Assembly (NCBI GenBank): GCA_000310025.1
Contig: FN649735.1
Span: forward strand, 3,939,660-4,003,659
Direction of reading: 5' to 3'
From: Ectocarpus siliculosus
Taxonomy: Eukaryota > Sar > Phaeophyceae > Ectocarpales > Ectocarpaceae
Length of the DNA stretch: 64,000 bases
Part shown: piece after piece, positions 1 to 12,700 of the stretch
How the letters are laid out: each line of letters starts with the position of its first letter
Position numbering within the stretch: position 1 is the stretch's first letter
Notes under the pieces: generated by a model
Database searches by the model: none
What the model was told of the DNA's origin: nothing
The model's input: the letters and a program-made list of their open reading frames with translations, nothing else
Made by a program: the position numbers and the translations under genes

Positions 1-351
1 GTTCATACCGGAGGCGATCATTTCAGAGAGTGCGGCCCACACTTCCCACGATACAAACCCGTCGTCACCAGCTGAGCACTGCGCGTACATGATGAGAACG
101 GGAAAACCGAGGGATTCCTACGCATTAGGCGTCAGGTAAGGATCACCGTTGCATGGTATCTTGTTGGCTCTTGATGTGCAATGCTGGGCGAAGCCGGCCT
201 TATAGTAGTATTGTTGGGTCGTTCCCTGCAGAACTACATAAGATATATGTCCACTACTGTACCAGCTTCGCCTCCCATATATCACGCAATTCCTGTGAGG
301 GGAATGCGTTCTCGTCTGGAATAGCTGCCCTTGACTACTGGCTGTGCTCAC

Positions 352-729
352 CCGTGGAATGAGAAGTTGGCGGATGTAGTCTACGATACCGTCTCGGTCA
401 TAATCGCCTTCAACGCTAGCGCCGTCGCTGCCTAGACTCTTTCCGTCACCATCGCTTCCACCAACCCCATTGCCAATACCGACCAGACGCTCCAGCAGCA
501 TCCGCACACCGCCCTTGAGCACGGCTTGCTCATTGTACGGGTCCACGACGTTGCCCTTATTGCCAACAACGGGCTCGGCTGAAGGTGATCCTAATGCGGG
601 TGCTTCACGGGGCCATCTAGCTTGAATTTCCCCTAGGATATCTTCCAGTCGTACCAATCCAGTATTTTTTGGATCCAGGCCGTAAAATATGGACTTCAGT
701 GCCCAGACCACAGCGGATAGGTCGGGGAT
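352..729 (-). CDS. Exon with EF-hand-like loops (end of the large C2 gene as visible)
   Basis: This exon has 126 codons and starts and ends in phase 0. It lies between an acceptor ending CCAAG and a donor GTGAGC after Pro-Arg. Two segments fit the EF-hand loop spacing: DPKNTGLVRLED and, near the exon end, DYDRDGIVDYIR. The second has Arg in place of the usual Glu at position 12, so its Ca2+ binding is doubtful. Between them is a Gly/Asp/Ser-rich linker. Assignment to the upstream C2 exons rests on matching phase and strand. Confidence 0.5.
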
Positions 730-3700
730 CTTGGACGGGATGGTGCGAATCGTTTGGACGGGGGGCCACAGCAAGATAGAAGAGTTAGTAAATGGTGAGC
801 GCTCGTACCTTGACGTTTCAGTAATTCTTTATTATCACCCTTTTTTTGGGCGCTCCAGAAGGATAAGAACGGTGATGATTCCATCTCTAGATTCGGTTTC
901 TGCTTCCAGGTAGTTTTAGGTTGTTTTGAAATCAGCATCATTTTTCCTCTACGCTCAGGTGCCGCAATCAGTTGGAAGAACATCCGGGAGAAAAAGAAGC
1001 ATGGGATATATGGTGCATTCCGGCATGCCGCCAAATGAGCTAGGGCTCAAGTCCAACGAGCTTGTATGCGCTTCAACAGCTTCAAAGGTACGCAAGGAGC
1101 AACATATACGGCATTGCTATTCTCGGTGTATGACAGCTGAGACTAGTATTTCTTCCACACGGTCACCCCTTCCATCGCAAACGGTGAAGGCACCACAGGC
1201 GTGTTCACCGGTCCCAGCGTTTACGCGAGACGAAAAAAGTATTGGTTGCTTCGGGAGAGAAGTACACCGTTTTGACGCCGACGATACCCCCGTTTCCCCT
1301 ACTTCCCCGGTTCCTCTCACCGTGTATGACCGTTTGAAATGAGAATTCGCTTGGTACGGGGGAACATCAGCAACACTGGGTGTGTGCGACGAAAACGTCA
1401 CGTCCACGGTCAGTGAGGCAATCCTTTCACCCGACACCGGTTCGAAAAGCACAATTTCTCTGAGGCCTGCTCCTCTTCGATGCTTGGCATTGATCGAGTC
1501 CATGTGTTTCCCCGCTCTGTTGCCCTGGGTGTCTCTTGTTTGACGCGCTGCTTCTTGTCCTTCGCGCGAGTTGCACGAGTCGCCTCCACCAGCTGTGATG
1601 AGCGGTGTCAGCGCCATAGTGCCGCAACCGAGCAGGCAAGAGGGAAATGAGAAGGGAGGGGACTCCAACGAGGAGCAGGATGACACTCGGTCATTGTCAC
1701 ATAGACAAACCTCTAGCGTCAGCGGCTCCACTTCGGCCATCATGGAACAGTCTCGGGAAGAAGTACGACCACCGGCGGTGGTCGGCGTTGGCGACGAAGA
1801 GGACGACATTGAATCCCTTTTCCTGGCAATTGCGTGGAACGAAGTGTCCACTTCTAGAGTTACACCAGTGTCCTCCGGAAGATGGGTTGTTCCTGTGGTT
1901 GTCGTCAGCAACGGATATATGGATAGATGAGAAGCGTTTGAGGCAATATTTTTGGGCAGTGCGCACCTGTTGCTCAGTGCTGAGCTCGAGTCACCAGCCG
2001 AAGCAATTTATTTCATCCTCAGAAATGTCGATAATACGAAAGAGGAGCAATGATGTGGTAGATGGTAGGTTCATTGCTGACGAAGAAATCTGTCCCTCCA
2101 TCGATTTGCTAGGTTCACCTGCGTGTCTGGGGTCCCGACCCCAGTCTGCTAGTTGAGGCAGTGTGAGCGGGAATGTCCGACAAAAGCCCCAGGGCCCGGA
2201 AGGAAGAACCCTTACGCGAAGAAACGCGCATGTTTTCATGGCTCTGGCGCTCGCTGTCAAAGGATGCTCAGTGGGACTATTCACCCCAACATGGGTTTCG
2301 AACTCTGTCCTTTGGTGTAGCTCGGTGACGCTCCGCCAGCGTTTCAAGGTGCTGGGGCCAGGCGGAGTGAAGTGTAACTCCGACGCGACAAACTGAAGCA
2401 CTCCTCTCTGAACATGTTTCAGTAGCCCAGGGTAGAGCGGTCGAGTGAGGGGGGAATTTCCTGAACATGACATGGAACTGACAAAGGTACCTCAATCGTT
2501 GCTGTCGACATACAACCGTCCGTGCAGACGTCGCAAATCTGGCGGTTTCTGTGCGCACGCAGGAAATCACTCGAACCCCCACCTGCCTACACCGCCGTGT
2601 GCCCTGACTTCAGTAATTCTTTGGTATTTTCTTCTGCCGGACACCCCGTGTGGTCTGCCCACGCAATTGGTAACCTCGAAGCTGTAGCGTGTTCGTACCA
2701 AATTTTGGCGGTCGAGCGCTCGTTCGTGAGTAAGCCTATAGTCATTCTTGCGACGAAAATTGATTGCACCCCAGAGGGTGTGACACCAGATTGAAGCGCT
2801 GAAATCGCGGCAGCACCGTATAGGAAACAAGCGATGGTCAATAAATGAGACAATGAACAAAGTCCGACAAACACTTCTGAAAAGTGTCCGTTCTCTCGAA
2901 GTATCGCAGCCATCACCTTGTGGGGGACAAACGTCGTCGTCACATTCACGGTACAGCACCCTTCCGGAGACCAGATTCCTTTATCGGCATCACTGCTGTC
3001 GTCACCGCTTTCCGAGGAAGCCAACGGCGCTTCGGTCGAGCTACGGCTGTCTTCATGTCTACCGACGAAAGAGGGGGGTTCGGTCATCCTCATCTTCTTC
3101 GAGTTACTCTTGCTTTGAATACTTGTTGGCGTTCCCCCATGAGCGTGTCTGTCCGTGCTCATTCTTGTAAGACCTTTCTTCTCTTGAACTGCCCTCCCAG
3201 AGTTCGAAAGGCACGGTGCGAGAGAAACGTCCCCGTGGTAGACAGTGCGTACTATCCCATGGGGCGTGTCGACGTGGACCTGTTTTAGTGAAGAACAGTC
3301 AAGAGTAAGGTGGCCAAAGCAAACCGCGCACACGCTGCAAGACAGGAGGCGAAGTCTGCTATCTTGGCAGAATCACCTTTTCAGGACGCTTAACTCAGCC
3401 AGAGTAAAATGAATCGTATCCCGATCATGTTTAAGTCTATGGGTATGAATGCGTGAGGTACATGGCCCTGTAGAAATGTGTGCCCAGAAGTATATTAATC
3501 GGACCAACGTCGTGGAAAAGACGAAGCCTATAGAGTATCTCGTTCGTGGTAGTTTTGAGGGGAAAACCGTATCGACTCACCCGCACGTCGAGGGCTGGAA
3601 GCTCGTCATCAAACTTCAGCACATCAATTGCAAGCACGCCGCCGAAGTCGCCATCAGCCCTGACAGACAAGGATACTTGTGAAGAACCCATGCGGCCTCT

Positions 3701-6700
3701 GTTCGAGGGGGTGCCTGCTTTCGCCGCCGCTCCATCGCGATGTTGGCTTTGCCGAAGTGCGACGACCACTTGAAGGAGCGCGGGGCCGCGGCCTGCTGCG
3801 TCTTGCGGCTGTTGTGCTTCCTTTCCAAACGAGTGCATGGCAAGGTCGCCGATACTGACGTGGATAATCGAAATCAGAGGAAACGCGCGGGATGGGGGTG
3901 AGGTTGGGCAATTCCTTGTTTATGATTGACACACAGCGTTTAGCACCACGCACCCTTCGAACCAGAGTCTCTAGGTGCAGGGCGAAGGGTTCGTCTGGGT
4001 AGGCATGGCGCCTGAAGAGAAGACTTTTTCTTAGCAAATCCTCTCGCCGGTCGGCGTAGGTACCGAAGGGATGTCCTAAACGCCGTATGATACGGCGAGT
4101 AAGAGCATTTTCACATCCAGGAGTTGTGAGGGTCAGTGTCAACTACACCAAATGGAACAAATGAAAGGATACCACATGCACAGCGCGCCACCGTTGGATG
4201 GACACTCGCAAAAAGGAGAGTTCATTGAAGAATTTGACAACGATTCTCAGATAGGAAGGGCCCTACAAAAAACTTGAAAGGTCGCTGTAGGCTTAACACA
4301 CAGACAAAACCAGAAATGAACCTCAGAGCAGGGACAAGGTCGCTGTAGGCTTAACACACAGGCCAAACCAGAAATGAACCTCTGAGCAGGGACAACAATA
4401 GGTCGTGCAAGTGGGGGCACCTTCTGTGCGAGGAGAATGGAAGAAAATGTGAATTCACACAGATCGCACCTGACGAACAGGAGGTCTAACCCTCGGAGGC
4501 CATTCATCCCGTCGCCCCCCCCCGCCCTCGAAAGCACCTCGATCTCCTTGCCCATATCTTCGGATTGCTCGGTGAAGTCATTCATGGTACCGCCAGTGCC
4601 GGTATCAGTTTGTTGGCGTTTGGATCCTAGCCGGAGAAACTCACTCAGATATGTGGGAGGACAGGCTCGGTAGTGATCCTCGAGGTCGGAGTTGCCACCA
4701 CCACGACGTTCGCTTCGACTGCTACCGCAGGGATCGTTGTTGGGGTCGGTTTTCCTGTGCTGTGAGTAGAAGCCGCTGCAGGCCGGGAAAATAGAGATCC
4801 TGACCTGTTCGAGTGCGAGGTATTTTAATCAGTTTGGCTACTGTGTAAGACATCGGACGGCAGGTTTTGTGCAATGTGAATCGCACCCAGAGACCGACTA
4901 GAAATGTTTTGTATTTAACAGGCTTCGGTATTCCCTGTCGCATGTTCACTCTCGTGGTGAATAGTTAGAAGCATACGAAAGACGTCGGTTGGTCTTGAAA
5001 AGCGCCGAGAATGCCACGGCATGCCTCAGATCCTGTTCCTTGTTCCTTGGTCGACATGGACACATCCTTTTCACCCCGCCGCACGACCTCCTATTTCAGT
5101 GAGCCGGGCATCTGTTCGCACCTTTCCTCTGTGTGCTCCTGTGACTTCGTCGTTGACATTGTACCAGCCACGGATCGGTGCACCACTGCTCTGTGACAGC
5201 AAGCACGACGGGAGTCTCACTCTGCCGCCATTGTAAACACGGACAAACGCACGGAACGCGTCATCAGCCGATCATGTCGTAGACAGTATCCTTTATCCTT
5301 GCCAGTTTCCCTTTGCGATGAAAACGCCAGTTTCGGACGTACTGACGATGGACCTCGGACGTGGTGTCGGATTTTCGTCTTCCTCTCGAAAACGAACCGA
5401 CTTGGTCAATGCACAGCCATCATCACCTTACCGAGCAACACCGAGAAAATGAAATATCGGATCCGTGCTAGCGAGTGAAATAGAGCAAACCGGCGACCAA
5501 GTCTGTGTAGCCAAGCGTTGATACCCAGCCATGCTTGCCGGTCGTAAAAGCTTGATATTTGACCTTAGCCTTGCTTGAGCAACGTTTCCGATGGGCAAGT
5601 TGGCGTGTACATTGATAAACCCCTCGTCGCTGTCTTCACAATATCTTTCGAGGTTCATCAACCACGTGCCCATACCCGTTTATTCACCTGGCCATCCCCA
5701 GGACAAGGCACCGCTCGGTGATGGTCTCGCTAGAAAGCCCGTGATTGCTTGCACATGTAAGCAAGCTTCGAGGCGCTGGCGATGAGTGGCGCGTTACCAC
5801 TCGTCGCGCTGCGCTCTTTATGGTGATTGACAACTGCAACAATCATCAGAAACACATGCATATGCGCACCAACCCTTTAAGTTCTCCACGTCTAGGGATG
5901 GAGGGTTCGGGTCGAGCTACTATTGATCACCATGAGATAGGACGTTGTGGCAGCCACTGTGACATCAACAGTGAAAATATGTTAAGAGCTACCCGTCTCC
6001 TGTCTCTCTTCACGGACGATAGCAAGGTGTCATTCTACCATCTGCCCTGGAAGCTATGGATCCTCTTGCCTCTTACACATGCGACTATAACCACACAAGA
6101 GTCCGTATTAGAGAGAGCATTGGATGACGACTGGACTTCCAAACGGGTGCGGTCGAGGTTGCAGAGCGAGTTCTTGAAAGGCGTGTATCAATCAAAGAAA
6201 GACCTTCGAATAATGGGCTGATCTGGTAGCATGACGTACCAGAGCTCTTTTCGGAGAGTGGCCATCACTGTCCCTTCTCCTCCCCTCGGGGCGTAGCACA
6301 GAGCTATCAGGAGCTTCGTCCAAATGGCAGGCGCTGTCGGTCGTAGCTCGCGCCTGCGGAAGAGGGATGTGCAAGGCGTGTTGCCAGCAAGGCGATGCTC
6401 CCTTGCCTAGTCTTGCCGCCGCTGCGTACGAAGAGAGCCCCTCGCGCGAAGAAAATTCTTCTCTCAAGGGTAGGTGACTGACCATCCTGGGTGTCAGAAC
6501 GGCAGAAGGTACATTGTAGAGGCCCGTCAACGTTTGTCTCGCCGCAAGTTTCCAACATGAGTGAGGAACAATCTGTACTCCGAAATCGTAAAACGGCCGT
6601 TGCTAAAGGAGGAGTCCAATACAATTAGAACGAGTTTTATGGGCGTGCACCGACAGGTTGTAAAAATGGCTAAGGTCATTCATTGAATGAAAAAATTGTC

Positions 6701-9700
6701 CGCCACCTTTGTGTTCTTTGGTGGCTAAGTCTTCAGTGACAAAGTCACATCGGGTGTCGCGTGAAGTAGCGGGAAAAGAACGTCACACGAAGAGAGTCGA
6801 GGCTCAAAAAGAAGACAGCGCGGTGTTCCTCTTCGAAGGAATGGTGGTTGTCAATGACTTGACCAAAATACGCCCACTACGTCATGATAATGCTCCGAAA
6901 CAGGCAACACAGCGAAATCACCCGATGGACACTCACATCTGAGACCGTACTGCCCTGCCATTGACGTCGTTCCACGCAGGCTCCCCACCACCGCCAGAGT
7001 TTTCGACATGCAATACTATTTCAGCAAATAGCTCAAGTGGCCCCACTGGGCAATCTGGATGTGTCAGGCAGCGCCCTTCCTCGAGAACGACAGTGATAAT
7101 CTTCGCTCCGGGTGCATCGTTCCTGACTGTCGTCCGTCCCGATGATGGCCCTTGTGCGGATATCCCGGCGGTTGGGTGTAGGAGTCTAGGCATGACGTGA
7201 ATCCTGAGGTGTATATCACACGCCTTCGATGTGCTGCGCCAACCGTTCCCAGAAAAGCGAAGAGGGTACCACCTGGTTGCACGTGGTTCGTAATTAAGCA
7301 CGATTACCGATTTAGTCGATCTCTTTGTACATGAATATCAGATGAGTTGGTCCGCTATGGCATCGTCTCACTCACGCCGTGCGGAAGGATTTCACAGTGT
7401 CGTTACTTCTACTGTATCGTTTCTCACACAAGCTCTGTTGTGGTCTTGTGATGACCAAGAAAACTGTGTAAATCGCCGCTTCTTCGCGACTACAGCAGTT
7501 GCAGCCCGCCGTTGAAAAAAGCACTTAAGAGGATAACCCTCAGTTTCACATAAATTTAGAAAACGTGGTTAAGAAACACACCCCAAACCGGACGCAAAGA
7601 CATGCAACATCCGAATAAGAAAACACACGCCCATAGAGGCACGAGAGATAAGAAACTAGGGGATGGAGCTCATCGTGCATTATTAGAAAACACACGCGCA
7701 CTCCTGCCACGCGCCCCGCCATTTGGTGCCGACTTGTATTTTGTGCCGACTTGGGGATGCGAGGTATTGAGCGTGAACTTGCGGTTCTTTCGTTGAGTTT
7801 CTGTGTTCGCACTTATCGGTTGTGAGACGATCGTGGACGGAGGATATGGTTGTCGAAAGAATGGAGAGAATAAGACTAACGAAGATACGAATAAGTCAGA
7901 CGATGGAGCCAAACAATTAGAATGGTAAATGAAGAAACTCATGAGTATTCGACAGCCAGAAGTATAAGAAACTGTTTGAGAAAAATTAGCACTTTTGCTG
8001 GTGTTTTTGCTCCAGAAATATGACTTTGAGCATAAACCCGAAAATGACGTTTCTTATTCGCGCGCCGCACCTGTAAGCGCAAAGCATATCTGACATCTCT
8101 CTCACCCTTCCTGGAGGTGCCCGCTCTGCATCACTCTGTCACCAATAGGCAGCCACGTGGACGCCAGGACTATCTGGTTATCAGTGAGGGAATTTCTTTC
8201 TCGACCGCCAGTGGAATTTATCCCTACCCCAGGAGTTCCTTCTCCGTCTTCGCCCATTAGACTGACCAGGATCACCACGCTTCCTTGTTTCTGAGGCTAG
8301 ATGACAGAAATGGTTCAGCAACACGATATTACGGGCTGCGCTTGTATGCTTCACGTTGTTGGACATTGCTATGTAGTTTGTTCTATTTTTCCGCGGCAGG
8401 AGTCCAGTGCGAGGAACGCACGTGCTGGGATGTATTCTACCGTCCTTACACTCGAACGAAGCGTGTTAGGGGGCGGAGGGGATGAGGGCAGGATCAGCAT
8501 AGGACACGTCAAGCTGTTGTAACCATCGTCCGTATGCGGATCTGGTACTTGCAGAGAAAAACCGGAAGAAGACGAGCTATCCCCGATGCAACTGGGTAGA
8601 CAACACCACCAACACCACCAACACACGCCCATGCGAGTACTCAAGATTTCACCCACACGATCACGACTTCCTATGTTCGGCTGCAGCGCTCAAGCCTTCT
8701 TTGTCTCACCTCTACAACTAGAGCAGCCACTTCCCCCCCCCCAGCATTGGCTTGTCCCGTTCCAACGTCATCCACATGGTATTGTCCCCAACACTTGTCT
8801 GGGGCAGTGCTCGCCCGTTGATCAGCAGAATCCCGTCCAATTGCGCTATTCCGTCTCGCCGAGGAGCTTGTTGAGTCGTGCCGTGGCAAAGAGAAGATAA
8901 CAGAGCATGGCCGGGCCAGAGCTGATCGCACCCTTCTGTCGAGATGCTCAATCGCCATCACCTGTCAAAATGATGAAGGCTTTTCAGACAAGGCGTGCCG
9001 GTGCTCACATGTGCGTGACAAAGCGACGCTATGGAACTGTTTCATGGTTTTTACAAAGGGTAGAGCAGGATCGAGGTGACCTACAGTGGACTATGTAATG
9101 ATTTCAACAAACGGAATAGGGCATTCGGAGACACTCCTCCCCTCAGTTCTTAGCTAGAAGAAATTGCAGTCTTAACGTCGAGTGGTGAGCCATATGTCCG
9201 TCCGTCAGATCTGCAACCGGCGTGACAATTTCACCCGCCCTGACACCTGAATAAATAGAATTCTCCCTTGGTTCTGCTTCGGCGCCGAAAGCGGTCGGGA
9301 AATCTTCGGCTCGTCGCCAATGACGTCATGCCGCCACCCCCCGTTCTGGCAGCTCGCCGTGTTGGTTGAAACAGAAAAAAAGCAGCGAAGATCCAGATGA
9401 ATGGTACCTCCCGAGTCCACGTTTTCTTTCGGTGTGAAGGAGGCGTTTGTTTCCCCAGCCATTGGAAGGCGAGCCCCAAAGCAAGGGTGAGAGAATTTGA
9501 GCGGGTGTCCTTGGTGTGCGATGATGGGTGGTAGTTCAAGCACAGATCGGGCGGCCAGGGTCTGGAGGGACAAAACCAAAAATTCGGGGCCGAGCGCGCA
9601 TCATCAGTGGAAGAAACGATCCGGGCAGCGCACTCGTGGGCGAGCCGCTGAACGCATAAAGACGCACCATCGAACTGAGACTTGTCGCCGCATGTTGTGA

Positions 9701-12700
9701 TCTCGCACGACTATTCCGATCTGCCAGTACCGAACCAGTCCTGCGTAGAGAGCAAGGCCATTGATCCACACTCTCCGCAAGCCTACGCGCAACGCTCTTC
9801 CGGGGTATGACCAAGAAGCAATCTCGGTGACTTTTAACTTCCAGATGTTACAAAGAACACGTGAAATACGACGACCGTCTGCGACTCTGCTAAACGAACA
9901 AGAATCGGGTAACAAATGTCGAGGCGACCGGAATCATACCTGTCCTCGAAATACCTCAAAGAAGACCACCGGGAGCATCTTCTGGCCCAGTATCCAATGC
10001 ACGGGACATCCCACCACCACTCCATTGCCACGAGGCCAGCGAACGACCCAGCTTCGTCCGGCTCCACAGAATTTCCGGCCACTCTGCTGCAAAGGCCGGA
10101 CAGCGATAGATTCCTCTCCGGATCTCCGGCTTCTTCTTTCCTCCAGCGACGACAAAAGCCCCGGAGGAGAATCTACCACGAAATGCCCGCCTTTTCCTCC
10201 CCTTCCCTTTCCCCTGCCTCTGTCTGAGAACGTAACCCGAACCCACCAAGTTGGGGGGGTGCCTAGTGAAGAATCATCACTGTGGCCCTCCAGCGTGCTG
10301 ACGGTCGTCGGCCATCCTTCTATTCCTTGTCCGTGGATGGCGAGTACCTCCAGGAGTACCTCTCCAGGACGTTGTGAAACTGTGTTGCGGGAGATGGTAT
10401 TTGTCGCGCTTCCTAGCGGTGGTACCTGCCTTCCTTCTCCCAGCGACGAAACATTTGGGCGAGCTTGTGCGCAGTGGTTGTGTGGAGATGCGATCCAGGT
10501 ATCGAGAGCGCGCCATGGCTTGCCGTCGGTGGTGGATTTTGCTGACATACTTCCGACTTGAGCGATCTCATGTGTAGGGGAGTTGGTCAGGGTACTTGGT
10601 TTCTGCCGGGACTCTGGACCTTTAACTTCCGCCCCCTGTTCTTGTGTCACATCGCGATTTTGCCTGTGCTCCACCACAGGTGCTGTATCTGACAACGATA
10701 CTCGTAACTGCACCTCTAAACGAGACGTAGCACTGGCAGTTTGACCCCCACTAGCCTCCGCCATCCCCAATCCGATGTGGTTCCTTTTCTGGCCGTTCTG
10801 TCCTTCGCCGAAGCAGTGGTAGGACATCGCCACCCATTTTGCCCCACCTTCGAAAACGTCGTTGATATCGCTCACGGCGATGGTCACCGTGTCTCTTCCT
10901 CGGTCCTTCTCTGCGACTCCTCCATGACGAAGAAAACTGCCACCGCTGCTGCTCTTGGTCTCCCGTGCCGTGTTCAGTCTCAACGTCAACACGTCGAGTT
11001 CTGTACAGGACGATTTGAGCAGTATATCGCCACATTGAGGCAACTCTTGCCCCGGTGAAAACATCTCGCCTGCTGTTGCCCCGCTTCTCCCATCGCCTCC
11101 AATATCAAAAGCAGAGGATCTTGTTTCTCCTCCAAGCTCAAGCGCAGCACTAATGCCGACGACTCCAGTGACGTGTTGGTTCACCTGTAGCCCCAACCTG
11201 CCTCCTTCAGCGTATCGAATGCGAATCCCCATCGTCTCTACTCGAACTGTGCCCGCTGTTTGTTGGATCGCGCAGCCTTCTCTTTCCGATGGCAAAACCT
11301 CAGCCTCCCCGGTCAGCACCACCCCGAAATCGATATTGATTTGTCCCGTGATCGCCGAATATTGGCGACAGGCCTTCTCTCCTGAAGCGATCGTTCCTTG
11401 CGTACGAGAAAAACGTCCCTGTGAATTCTTCTCAAAACCCAGGTTTGGCTCGTTGCTAACTTCGCTGCGCTTGGATTGACCTTGTGGCCCCTTGCTTTTC
11501 CAGACCGGCACACGAAGATTTTTGAATGAGCTTCCGGGGCGACGCAATACCTCTGGCAGGGCCAGATCGCACCGGCCTACCGACCTACCCGACACGATCT
11601 CCAACCGCATCGTGGGTGTACAAGGGCCGAATTTTCCTCCCGAAACCATGCGTGCAACGTCTGGTCCTGACGGTAGTGCTAGCACTTGATGACCCACTTG
11701 AAGACCCCTGGCCTCTCCGCCAACAAGGTATTCCACGAAGCGTTCGGTCGAACAAGAGCCGTTCGGTGTAGTTTTGCTGCCTTGTTGCTCACTTGTAGAG
11801 CGTTCGACGGTATCATGTGAAGTTGTTGCCGGAGTACAGCGAGCGATGCTGTATGCTCCCGGTTGGAGGCTTATTCTCACGTACGGAGGTGTTGCTGGGA
11901 CAACACTAGCTGTAGGCAAGAGAAGGCTGCGTACCAGCACTCGAATCTCTGCACTTCCCAGCGGGTACGAGGGAATGAGCGGAAGCATAGCAGCTGCGAC
12001 GTCGAGTGATGGAGTGTCTGATTGGGAAACTCCCTGGATGGCGTGCAAGCGTGAAACCCCATTGGAATGTGTTTCGCAAGAATTAGTTGCTCTACTTTCA
12101 ACGGCAGGTTGTTGACCTCTCGTTTGTGTCTTCACGGCGGAGTGATGATCTAGTTCTGAGATGGTTGTCCCAACGACTTCCCCCGGCGTGTCCGGTTTTT
12201 CAGGATCACCGCGGACAGCTAGCTCCTCCCGTTGACTTTGAGAGGCATGTTGTTGCTGTTGCACGTGGAATTGCCCACGACCTTCTACGCTGTGGGTGCT
12301 TGAGCCCGTGGCCAGGGGCTCGATGGCTGCAGATGTTCCGGCACTACTTTGCAATGAATCTGGCATTGAAAGAGGGGTCGAGGCGCTCTTATTGCTTGCG
12401 CTAGACATGGATAACTCGAAGAAGAGGTCCTCGTCTTCGTTGCCTTCGCTCACATCGTGAGAGCCAGTGGTGGTGATTATATCCGCTCGGGTGATGTGGG
12501 GGTCAGGCGTCGGATTGCTGTTTCCGTTGGAGACAGGGAGGCCGTCCGGTACGTCTCCGTTCAATGTTCGGGGGGTGGCCATCCAAGCACGTATGGCGAT
12601 GCTGCCAATTTCGCGGCTATGTTCCTCAACAGGAAATATCCTGTAAGGAGAACGCGTGGGTGTGTTGTAGGGGTATGGAGTGCAGGGAAGGGGCCTTTTC

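Noticed and set aside
9761-10561. 266-codon plus-strand ORF
   Set aside because: It is antisense to the giant C2-like exon, lacks motifs and reflects the biased composition of that exon.
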